A stretch of DNA of 64,000 nt from Pelosinus sp. IPA-1 (lineage in GTDB: Bacteria; Bacillota; Negativicutes; DSM-13327): positions 372,001-436,000 of the forward strand of contig NZ_BSVC01000004.1 of assembly GCF_030269905.1 (NCBI RefSeq). The letters run 5' to 3'. Below are positions 1-7,629 of the stretch, piece by piece. Under the pieces are notes generated by a model. It saw only the letters and a program-made list of their open reading frames with translations, searched no databases and had not been told where the DNA came from. Made by a program: the position numbers and the translations under genes. Position 1 is the first letter of the stretch, and every line of letters starts with the position of its first letter.

Positions 1-357
1 GGCTGGTCCGTTAACCAGATTGGGATTACCTGTAATATACCCAGCTAGTTGTGTCTGGGTAATAAGTTTAGAATTATTCAGAATGAGCCCTTTAGGATCT
101 ACATTAAAATTCTGGTAGAGATTGTGAGATACACCTGCTACTGAAGGGCCAGCAATCTGCACGACTGGTAAACCATTGGCAGTCGTTTGTACGATGGGTG
201 TCTTTGACACCGGGGCCTTAGGATCGGCAACGACTTCCGCTGAGGCAATAATCGGTTGCGTCATGTAGAGCAGAAGCATACTCCAGGCAACTAGCTTTCT
301 CCGCCAGGTAGGCTTCGTATAAAAAGTATAGGATTCACGCTTAGGTGATGATGCCAT
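1..357 (-). CDS. Two-partner secretion exoprotein (TpsA), N-terminal part only
   Basis: This is the first 119 codons of a gene that runs off the left edge of the window. It starts with ATG at 357 behind a strong AAGGAGG site. After a basic stretch and a hydrophobic signal segment (about residues 19-40) comes a filamentous-haemagglutinin secretion (TPS) domain, with the motifs YQNFNVD and NPNLVNGPA typical of that domain. TpsA proteins are large adhesins or haemolysins exported across the outer membrane by a dedicated TpsB barrel. The TpsB gene lies 52 bp upstream on the same strand, so the two are probably co-transcribed. The passenger part, and so the true function, lies outside the window. 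Confidence 0.88.
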   Translation of the reverse strand, partial: MASSPKRESYTFYTKPTWRRKLVAWSMLLLYMTQPIIASAEVVADPKAPVSKTPIVQTTANGLPVVQIAGPSVAGVSHNLYQNFNVDPKGLILNNSKLITQTQLAGYITGNPNLVNGPA

Positions 358-409
358 TGATAAACCTCCTTGAATTTACTTTACTCGTTAATTAGTAAGT
401 CTTTCTTTT

Positions 410-2149
410 TTACAGTTGGTAAGTCAGTTGAAACCCGAGAGAATAAGGACTTGTCTGAAATCCTTTTGGTTTATAAAGAGGCCAGCTGGTAAAAATATCA
501 TAGTAGATTTTCCCTTCGTTTCCCCGAATACCAAGAGCAGCACCTGCTAGTTTCTTCCCTAACAGCCATTGGGTTCCAGGACCGCTCACTTGTCCATAAT
601 CTAGTCCAACATATGCTTCTTTTCCTTGAGCTACAGACATGCTCCATTCATTCCGTATGTAAAAGCCTTTTTCGGCTAATAAGGTTTGTTCGCCATCAAA
701 GCCTCGAACGGTATAACGGTTGCCAATACTGAAATAATCGGCAGTATATAGTAAATCTTTGGTGTATTGCCCGCTGAAGGTAAAGGAATATTTACCTTCT
801 ACGTTGCTTATCTTCACGGGTTTAGTAACAGTAGTATCTAAGGTCCATATTTTGTAGCGGGTGGTCGGAGAATCTGAGGCAACATTTTCTATGTCTTCTT
901 GGGCGTTAAACCAAGGTACACCCCAGCGGTGATTGAGTTGTACATCTAGCACCGTTTTCCCATAGTACTGCCGATGATTTATGCCGATTTCATCTGCAGT
1001 GACATTCTTACGCTGAGATTCAATTTCAGTGTCTTCAATAAAGCTTTTGCTATGTTTCTTGATGACACCAAACTGTAGGCTTGTCTTACTTTGTTGGTCA
1101 CGATGAATAAGTCGTTGCATCTTGAACTCCGTTGTATCGCTTTTTCCTGAAGAGAGAAATGTTTGATTCACTCCTTGTATGGTTTGATGATAGTTATAGG
1201 AGCTGCCGGATAAAGTAAAAGTCCAATAACCATAAGGCATTGAAAATTGATAGCTATTTCCCCGCGTACCGTATTGATTTTCTTCTTGTTGTGCGTCTTT
1301 ATTGAAAGATACGTAGAAAAGATCATTGACTCCGAATAGGTTATCAAAAGATAAAGACGTTGATGCTTGCAGTTTACCAGTAGCTTCAGTGCCGGAGTCG
1401 TCTAAGGAAAGAGTCATTCGAAAAGGATTACTGGATTTAATAGTAATAAGAACATCACTTTCACCCAGTTTGTTTCCTGGCGAAATTTTCATGTCTGCAT
1501 CTTGGGATGGAACTCTTTTAATTTGCTCTAAGCCTTGTTCTAAGTCTCGAAGATTTAGAATGTTTCCTGGACGAGTAGGAAATGCGGTGTACCAATTCGC
1601 ACGGCTCCCTGAATTTACTATGCGAATATCGTGAATGATGCCAGGAATGAGCGTGAGTTTTAGAGTACCAGAAGAAAGATCCTGTTCTGGTATAACGATT
1701 CGTGTTGTGGTATAGCCACGAGCAATCAAGGTATTGGTTAGGCGCTTGACGATGAGATTTAGGCCTTCCTTACCAATTTTCTGATCCTGGTATTGATTCA
1801 ACATATCTTGTAACCAGGAAAATTGATCCGCCCTCTCTCCACCTAATTCAAGGGTATGGATGAGGAAGCTAATGTCTTCCACTGGTAGGATTGTCCCTTC
1901 CGTTATTGTTACTTTAGGCTGGAGGAACGTATCTTTAGACTGTTCTCGATTACGTCTCTCCTCCGCTTCTTGCTGGTTACGGTGGCGAAGTTCTTCTTGT
2001 TGAGTACGTCTGTTACTTTCATCCTGATCCGAAGGTGGTATGGGTTGTGCAAAAATACTGCTCATCCCATTACAAGATAGGACTAACGTCAGCAACGTGA
2101 CTTGCAGCAGTTTCTGTTTACTGTTCTTAGAGACCCAAGAATATGGCAT
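410..2149 (-). CDS. ShlB/FhaC/HecB-family outer-membrane transporter (TpsB)
   Basis: This 579-residue protein is the outer-membrane pore of a two-partner secretion system. A signal peptide (about residues 12-36) is followed by a Gln/Glu/Arg-rich linker. Next comes a POTRA region (about 78-155) that includes RGYTTTRIVIPEQ, and then a long beta-rich barrel. The VRGFDGEQ motif near residue 480 matches the conserved VRGF/Y motif of the barrel loop in FhaC/ShlB proteins. The length is typical of the family. ATG at 2149 has an AGGAGG site. It precedes tpsA in the same operon and presumably exports it. A diderm cell envelope is required for this system. Confidence 0.93.
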   Translation of the reverse strand: MPYSWVSKNSKQKLLQVTLLTLVLSCNGMSSIFAQPIPPSDQDESNRRTQQEELRHRNQQEAEERRNREQSKDTFLQPKVTITEGTILPVEDISFLIHTLELGGERADQFSWLQDMLNQYQDQKIGKEGLNLIVKRLTNTLIARGYTTTRIVIPEQDLSSGTLKLTLIPGIIHDIRIVNSGSRANWYTAFPTRPGNILNLRDLEQGLEQIKRVPSQDADMKISPGNKLGESDVLITIKSSNPFRMTLSLDDSGTEATGKLQASTSLSFDNLFGVNDLFYVSFNKDAQQEENQYGTRGNSYQFSMPYGYWTFTLSGSSYNYHQTIQGVNQTFLSSGKSDTTEFKMQRLIHRDQQSKTSLQFGVIKKHSKSFIEDTEIESQRKNVTADEIGINHRQYYGKTVLDVQLNHRWGVPWFNAQEDIENVASDSPTTRYKIWTLDTTVTKPVKISNVEGKYSFTFSGQYTKDLLYTADYFSIGNRYTVRGFDGEQTLLAEKGFYIRNEWSMSVAQGKEAYVGLDYGQVSGPGTQWLLGKKLAGAALGIRGNEGKIYYDIFTSWPLYKPKGFQTSPYSLGFQLTYQL

Positions 2150-2591
2150 GAATGATTCCTCCTATAGTTGCTACGACTGCAAAATGAGATAAGACGTATT
2201 TTTTTATAAAAAAATAGTCCATCTAAGATGGATTATTTTAACAGCCATATATATAACCTACATGATAAATCATTTTAGGACTAAGCGCCTGTACCAAAAG
2301 GTATAGATTTCAAATAATTTTCAAAGTTTTTTTATGTGAAGATGTTGTATTCTCAGAGTATTTGTAAGGATTTGTCGAATAAAAAAATCACATGACTTTT
2401 TACCTAGTCATATGATCCTATATTCGAAATGAATATTGAGTGTTAAGATTGTTGGAATTAAAAACAAGATAATTTTTTAGAATATGCGGATTCCTCTTAA
2501 GCTTTTAGAGTGATACTATATATACGAGGCGGTACATCCGCTTTTTTCTTTACCTATTTAATCGAACATACGTTTTTACAAGGAGGCCTTA

Positions 2592-2735
2592 ATGCTCCAA
2601 GATGCAAAGGAAAATAAATTGCACCTCTTTTATCGTCTTGATCGCTTTGGGCGAAGTGCCAGGATTATATTAAATGGTGTTCACACTTTGGAACAGTATG
2701 GTATAAAAATCAAGTCAATGGCAGTTAATCATTAA
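2592..2735 (+). pseudogene. Fragment of a serine site-specific recombinase
   Basis: A 47-codon frame with AGGAGG eight bases upstream of ATG reads like an internal piece of the resolvase domain: FYRLDRFGRSARIILNGV followed by a QYGIKIKSM segment. The motif YRLDRFGRS is characteristic of serine recombinases. The catalytic N-terminal Ser segment and everything after the fragment are missing. This is probably the scar of an excised or decayed element. A second recombinase relic (C-terminal type) lies at about 30205-30360, but nothing shows the two came from one gene. Confidence 0.6.
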
Positions 2736-2921
2736 TTCCACTCCTATTCATATTTAGCACTAACATTTGAGCACTCTACTTAATTTTTAAATTAATAAAA
2801 ATATTATGAATTGAAAATTCATCTCGTTATTAGTTTACTTCGTTTCTCTTTTAAATCCCTTTTACTGCCTGTCTGTAAAAAAATCCATTTTTTTCAATAA
2901 TATGTAAAAATCTAAGTACAC

Positions 2922-2967
2922 AAAAAAGACACTGCTCTGCTCCACTAATGGGTCGGCTGTGTCTTTC
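2922..2967. repeat. Dispersed hairpin element A, copy 1
   Basis: The hairpin arms are GACACtGC and GGCTGTGTC, with A-tracts on the left and T-tracts on the right. A conserved flank (CAATAATATGTAAAAAT) precedes it. Six copies occur in the window, mostly just downstream of minus-strand genes, so it probably acts as a transcription terminator carried on a short repeated element. Confidence 0.7.
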
Positions 2968-3045
2968 TTATTAATAATGGTGCTCTTAAATTTTTGCAAT
3001 AAATCCCAGGTATTTGTTTCTCTTTTTAAGCCATACTATTTATTG

Positions 3046-3422
3046 TAAAGGGTTCGTAATGGTTGAGCCAAGACTGGTGCCGGATCTTACAAGGTTCGGT
3101 ATTGGTCGGCCAAAGATTATTGTCGGGTCGAAAGGTTCGGCAGTAGTCGGCGGGCAGATCGTTATATGTCTTGTAAGGCTGTACGGCAGCCCAACTGTTG
3201 TCGTGTGGTCAAAAGGGATGTATAACGGTCGAGCTAAGACTGTCATGGGTACTGAAGCTATAGGGGTCGGCCGTTGTCGAGAGATTGCGACCGGTTCGGT
3301 AGGTATCTGTGGCAGTCGAGCAAAGGTCAGTATCGGTTGTGTAATGCTTGTGAGTAGTCGAAAGATTGCGTATAGGTATGTAATGATCGGTTTTGGCTGT
3401 AGCGTAGATCATTACGGGCTCT
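3046..3422. repeat. Decayed tandem array of about nine 36-45 bp units (element B, longest copy)
   Basis: The stretch divides into about nine degenerate units of roughly 42 bases, each recalling GGTTCGGTA-GGTCGAGCAAAG. It is strikingly G-rich on the plus strand. A 137-codon frame (3014-3427) crosses it, and because the unit is about 14 codons the translation shows repeats such as GRPKIIVG and GRAKTVMG. That frame has no ribosome binding site, and long frames are also open on the other strand, so I do not call a gene. The array ends in a 9-bp inverted repeat, GTAATGATC...GATCATTAC. Colinear pieces recur near 4300, 20950, 26700, 29940 and 34850. Confidence 0.65.
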
Positions 3423-3428
3423 TTTAAA

Positions 3429-3450
3429 GCTAACGGATATCCCCGTTAGC
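3429..3450. terminator. Intrinsic terminator
   Basis: An 8-bp perfect stem (GCTAACGG / CCGTTAGC) is flanked by TTTTA on the plus side and AAA on the other. It lies 24 bp past the ompH stop codon, so it probably ends that transcript. Confidence 0.65.
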
Positions 3451-3473
3451 TTTTATAAATCTTTCTGGGATTT

Positions 3474-3923
3474 TTATTTTGCTACGATCTTTTTCATTAC
3501 ATCATCAGTTATATCCTGTGCGCCATAGACTGCAGCGCCTGCGTCTACGACAATAGTTAAACCTTTAGACTTAGCCACGTCTTTAACAGCATCATTTACT
3601 TTATTTTGAATAGCTTCTAACAAATCCTGTTGTTTAATTTGAATACCTTGTTGAAGCTGTTGATAATACGACTGTTTTTCCTGCTCGTTCATGCTAACTG
3701 ATTTGGTGTCAAAGTTGCTTTTTGCTTGCGATATAGCATCGTTCATCGCTGTCTGAGCTTTTGCTGAATCAGGATGATTGTCGACTAGAAGTTGATAATG
3801 TACTATCCCAACTGGAGATGCCGCAGCATAGGTGGTGCTGGTATTAGTAATGGTGATTATACTGAAGAGTACAAAGGTTGCTAGAAAGATATTCATAAGT
3901 TGTTTGTAATTAGTTCTTATCAT
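3474..3923 (-). CDS. OmpH/Skp-family periplasmic chaperone
   Basis: This 149-residue secreted protein has a signal peptide to about residue 33. A GIVHYQLLVDNHPD segment recalls the beta-strand start of Skp/OmpH proteins. A Gln-rich helical hairpin follows (about 60-125, QSYYQQLQQGIQIKQQDLLEAIQ). The C-terminal strand reads GLTIVVDAGAAVYG. Skp-like proteins hold unfolded outer-membrane proteins in the periplasm. The gene stands alone, with ATG at 3923 behind AAGAGGA. Its presence supports a diderm cell. The exact client is unknown. Confidence 0.8.
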   Translation of the reverse strand: MIRTNYKQLMNIFLATFVLFSIITITNTSTTYAAASPVGIVHYQLLVDNHPDSAKAQTAMNDAISQAKSNFDTKSVSMNEQEKQSYYQQLQQGIQIKQQDLLEAIQNKVNDAVKDVAKSKGLTIVVDAGAAVYGAQDITDDVMKKIVAK

Positions 3924-4149
3924 TGGTCATTCCTCTTTTCTTTGTTTTCTTGTTTGATTTTAAAGGGTTTTAGATCCATTCATGTTTGGATTAATGATGT
4001 CAACGGAATGTTACATTTGTTAATCTCTACTATAGGATCAAATCTATGGTAAGTGGTTAGCTTTTTTTGTCTTCTCTTAAAAATCATTTTCTCCTGCCAA
4101 TTCTTAAAAAAAACACATATTTTGCAATAATAGATAAAAATATGTTTAC

Positions 4150-4195
4150 AAAAAAGACGCAGCTCTGATCCACTGATGGATGGGCTGTGTCTTTA
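4150..4195. repeat. Dispersed hairpin element A, copy 2
   Basis: Arms are GACGCAGC and GCTGTGTC. It is followed by the tail TTTTCACCGTTACCAATGAT that also follows copy 3. It lies downstream of the CoA-disulfide reductase gene. A short piece of element B (GGCCGAGCAAAGGCC) follows at about 4300-4345. Confidence 0.7.
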
Positions 4196-4339
4196 TTAGC
4201 TTTTCACCGTTACCAATGATATGGTTCTCCTCAATTAACCTTAAACGTCTATTACCTAACTGTCATTCAAACCTCAATCCAACTTTGATATTCTTTTATA
4301 GGGCGGCCGAGCAAAGGCCATGTCGGCCGTATATACGTG

Positions 4340-5986
4340 TTATGGGTGAAAGCCTCTCTCTAGTTTATATTCCTTATAACCGCCAGAAAGATTATATACA
4401 TTAGTAAAGCCAAGATTAATTAACACATTTTGTGCAGCATTCCCTGTTACACCCTTATTGCAGTGTACTACTATCGATTCATCCTTAGAAAATTCAACAG
4501 CCTTTTCTTTAAGATTTGCCAATGGTATATTAATAGCACCTTCAATATGTCCTTTTTCAAAATCCTTGCTACTTCTAACATCAAAGACTTTAAAGCTTGT
4601 CCTATTTTCGATAAGTTCTTGAATCGTAAGGACCTTTCTACCGCGATTTAAGGCATTATCCAAAATCATTCCCGTATACATAACTGGATCTTTCGTTGTC
4701 GAATAGGGTGGAGCGTAGGCAAGGTCAAGATGGGCTAAATCGCCTGCTTTCGCACCAAAAGTAATAGCAGTAGCAAAGACATCGATCCTTTTATCAACGC
4801 CTTTTTTCCCGATGATCTGAACTCCTAATAGTCTTTGTGTCTTTCTATCGGCAATGGCCTTAATCACCATTTCGGAACTTCCTTCAAAATACTCCGTCTG
4901 GTTTGGCTTGATATTATGAATGATCTCTACATCATATCCTGCCTTTTTCGCTTCCTTTTCTGTATATCCTGTCTGCCCACAGGTTATATCAAATACTTTT
5001 ACAATTCCTGTACCCAATATCCCTCTGAAGCTTAAATTACCTCCTGTAATAACATCCCCAGCGATTCTACCAGTCTTATTTGCCGTTGATCCCATAGGGC
5101 GATAGCAGGGTGTTCCATCTATCAGCAAGTAACTTTCAGAGCAATCGCCAACTGCATAAATGTCCTTTATAGAGGTTTCCATATTAGGATTGACCTTAAT
5201 AGCTCCGGTAATTCCAATCTCTGTACCAGCTTGTCTAGCTAGACCTACCTCTGGCTTAACACCTGCCGAGATAATAACAATATCTCCAGGCAATGCTGTA
5301 CCTTTATCCGTCAATACTGTTCGTTTTTCTGCATCTATTTTTACTACTTTCTCACTCGTAAAAACCTGTACCTTATTTTCCATCAGTGCTTTTTTTATGT
5401 ATAAAGACATCTCGGAATCATAAGAAGGCATAACCTGCCCAGCAGCTTCCACTACCGCAACCTGTATTCCCTTTTTCACTAGATTCTCTGCGACTTCCAT
5501 ACCAATAAATCCACTACCAACGATTACCGCAGATTTTGGTTCTTTCTTTTGTATATACTCTTTGATCGTGTCAGCGCTAATGATATTTCTTAGAATAAAA
5601 GTATTTCCACTTCCAATACCTTCTATGTTCGGCCTTATAGGAGATGCACCTGTTGCAAGAACAAGAATATCATAGTGATCATTAAATATTACCCCGGTTT
5701 GTAGATTCTTAATTTCCAATTCTTTTTTGTTAGAATCAATCGCAATTACTTCATGCCCTGTTTTAATATCAATGGCAAAGCGCTTTTTAAACCATTCTGG
5801 ATTCCTTGGATTGAGATTCTCCCGACTAATATAATCTTCTCCTATATAATAAGGTAGTCCGCAAACGGAATATGAAATATCCGTATCTTTTTCATAAATG
5901 ACAATTTCATTTTCTATATTGTTTCTCCTCGCTTTAGCCGCTACCGAAGTTCCCGCAGCCACCGACCCAATAATGACAATCCTCAT
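4340..5986 (-). CDS. CoA-disulfide reductase with C-terminal rhodanese domain
   Basis: This 548-residue flavoprotein belongs to the pyridine nucleotide-disulfide oxidoreductases. The N-terminal FAD site reads IIGSVAAGTSVAAKAR. The single redox Cys42 lies in SVCGLPYYIGE, the signature of CoA-disulfide reductases and NADH oxidases. The NAD(P)H site GSGFIGMEVAE lies at about 156-166. From about residue 455 a rhodanese domain follows, with Cys509 in HCNKGVTGN. The combined CoADR-RHD architecture is known to reduce CoA disulfides, CoA persulfides or polysulfide using NAD(P)H. It lies 171 bp downstream of acr3 in the arsenic cluster, where it may deal with thiol or sulfane-sulfur stress. A terminator-like hairpin separates the two genes. 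ATG follows GGAGAG. Confidence 0.88.
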   Translation of the reverse strand: MRIVIIGSVAAGTSVAAKARRNNIENEIVIYEKDTDISYSVCGLPYYIGEDYISRENLNPRNPEWFKKRFAIDIKTGHEVIAIDSNKKELEIKNLQTGVIFNDHYDILVLATGASPIRPNIEGIGSGNTFILRNIISADTIKEYIQKKEPKSAVIVGSGFIGMEVAENLVKKGIQVAVVEAAGQVMPSYDSEMSLYIKKALMENKVQVFTSEKVVKIDAEKRTVLTDKGTALPGDIVIISAGVKPEVGLARQAGTEIGITGAIKVNPNMETSIKDIYAVGDCSESYLLIDGTPCYRPMGSTANKTGRIAGDVITGGNLSFRGILGTGIVKVFDITCGQTGYTEKEAKKAGYDVEIIHNIKPNQTEYFEGSSEMVIKAIADRKTQRLLGVQIIGKKGVDKRIDVFATAITFGAKAGDLAHLDLAYAPPYSTTKDPVMYTGMILDNALNRGRKVLTIQELIENRTSFKVFDVRSSKDFEKGHIEGAINIPLANLKEKAVEFSKDESIVVHCNKGVTGNAAQNVLINLGFTNVYNLSGGYKEYKLERGFHP

Positions 5987-6027
5987 GTTTACGCTCTCCT
6001 TTTGCTTTTTTGACTATTATAACAAAA

Positions 6028-6086
6028 AACATCCAGAATGCCTCTTCTTACTCTAACGATTTATTTTCAACGACACTCTGGATGTT
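6028..6086 (-). terminator. Terminator or attenuator hairpin between acr3 and the CoA-disulfide reductase gene
   Basis: Ten-base perfect arms (AACATCCAGA / TCTGGATGTT) enclose a 39-base loop. On the minus strand the stem is followed by a T-rich run. It lies after acr3 and 42 bp before the next start codon, so it could reduce read-through into the reductase gene. Confidence 0.5.
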
Positions 6087-6157
6087 GATTCATAGATTTC
6101 TTTCACGAATAAAGCAACAATTACACCTTTCAGCTATATCAACTAATCGATTCTATC

Positions 6158-7228
6158 CTACCCCGTTACTTTTTTCTGATCCTTTGACTTAAAATCAAAC
6201 CAATATCGTGTATGATTACAAAAATAACATACTGATAACATGACTGGAACCTCTACCAATACACCAACAACTGTAGCTAATGTAGCTCCTGATTTCAACC
6301 CAAACAATGAAATTGCAACAGCAACTGCCAATTCAAAAAAGTTGCTGGCTCCAATAAGTGCTGCTGGTGCTGCAATTGAGTGCGGCACTTTAAAATAATT
6401 GGCTAATCCATAGGATAAGGTCGAATTAAAGTAAACCTGGATGAGAATAGGAATTGCAATCAAAATTATACTAAACCAGTTATTCGTAATAACTTCTCCT
6501 TGAAAAGCAAAAATAATAACCAGCGTTAATAGCAAGGACATAATGGTTACTGGCTTTAAAGGATTTAAGAATTTGGTAATAAACCATTCTTCGCCATGAG
6601 ACGTAATTAAAAAACGTCGAGTTAGATAACCCGCTACAAGGGGAATAACAATATATAGTAGTACTGACATAAACAATACATCTTTAGGAACGATAATGTT
6701 AGAAACTCCTAGTAAAAACATAACAATTGGTGCAAATAACACCAACATTAATAGATCATTGATAGCCACCTGTATCAGTGTGTATGCCGGATCGCCATCT
6801 GTCAGATAGCTCCATACAAATACCATGGCAGTACAAGGTGCAGCCGCTAAAATAATTGTACCGGCAAGATATTCATTTGCCATTTGATCACCAATCAAAC
6901 CAATAAAAAGATATTTAAAAAAGAACCAACCTAGGAGTGCCATGCTGAAGGGTTTTATCATCCAGTTGACAAACAAGGTAATAAATATCCCTTTAGGTTT
7001 GTCGCCTACTTTTAAAATAGACGAGAAATCTATTTTCAGCATCATAGGATAAATCATTAGCCAAATTAATACGGCAATAGGTAAATTCACATGACTGATC
7101 TCCATTTTACTTAATACATCTACTGCACCAGGAAAAAGCTTGCCTAAGCCAATACCAATAAATATGCATAATGCCACCCATAAACTTAAATATCTTTCAA
7201 AGAAATCCATTCGTTTCTCTGTAACCAC
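6158..7228 (-). CDS. acr3: Arsenical resistance transporter Acr3 (arsenite efflux)
   Basis: This 356-residue membrane protein has about ten transmembrane helices and belongs to the ACR3 branch of the BART superfamily. The segment AAPCTAMVFVWSYLTDGDP contains the conserved Cys of the Acr3 signature. ACR3 proteins extrude arsenite through the inner membrane using the proton motive force. The start is GTG at 7228, with AAGGGGG upstream. It is the first gene of the acr3-reductase pair, and a very long palindrome stands upstream of it. ArsA normally pairs with ArsB, but ArsA-Acr3 pairing is also known. Confidence 0.92.
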   Translation of the reverse strand: MVTEKRMDFFERYLSLWVALCIFIGIGLGKLFPGAVDVLSKMEISHVNLPIAVLIWLMIYPMMLKIDFSSILKVGDKPKGIFITLFVNWMIKPFSMALLGWFFFKYLFIGLIGDQMANEYLAGTIILAAAPCTAMVFVWSYLTDGDPAYTLIQVAINDLLMLVLFAPIVMFLLGVSNIIVPKDVLFMSVLLYIVIPLVAGYLTRRFLITSHGEEWFITKFLNPLKPVTIMSLLLTLVIIFAFQGEVITNNWFSIILIAIPILIQVYFNSTLSYGLANYFKVPHSIAAPAALIGASNFFELAVAVAISLFGLKSGATLATVVGVLVEVPVMLSVCYFCNHTRYWFDFKSKDQKKVTG

Positions 7229-7348
7229 GCTAATAATACCCCCTTAATATTGGGTCCGCCGATTATGGCAGCCTACTCATTTTTTGTGAAGCACAACAGG
7301 GTCCATACCTGCCTTTAGATTGGCAATGGTTTAAGAACAGCATCATTC

Positions 7349-7402
7349 TTATAATGAATATGATTATAAGCTCATATTCTCATATAATCATATTCATTAT
7401 AA
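7349..7402 (-). promoter_or_regulatory. Extended inverted repeat upstream of acr3, probable ArsR-type operator
   Basis: Two perfect 20-base arms (7349-7368 and 7383-7402), containing AATGAATATGATTAT, are separated by 14 bases. The AT-rich ATTCATA...TATGAAT style fits ArsR/SmtB operators. It lies 121 bp upstream of the acr3 start. No arsR gene is present in the window, so the regulator would act from elsewhere. Binding is inferred. Confidence 0.6.
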
Positions 7403-7562
7403 AAAAAGACTTTACTGTCAATTTATTCAGAAGAACTAATAGTGCTTTAATAGCCTTGCCCACCTAATTTTATTATATGCCCACATCCAATGTATTGTTC
7501 CGCCTATTTCTCAGCTAGGTTCAGCTGACATTGCATGATTGTCTAAGCCTTTAAATAAAAAA

Positions 7563-7589
7563 GATGATCAAAATCGAAACTTGATCATC
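7563..7589 (-). terminator. Intrinsic terminator of arsA
   Basis: A perfect 9-bp stem, GATGATCAA / TTGATCATC, is followed on the minus strand by TTTTTTATTT. It lies 40 bp after the arsA stop codon. Confidence 0.8.
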
Positions 7590-7629
7590 CTTAGTTTTAA
7601 CTCCGCCTACCAAGCAATTTTCAATCTTA

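Noticed and set aside
3014-3427. 137-codon plus-strand frame across the 42-bp repeats
   Set aside because: No ribosome binding site, frames open on both strands, and dispersed eroded copies of the same DNA; treated as a repeat. It could be the remains of a repeat-protein gene.
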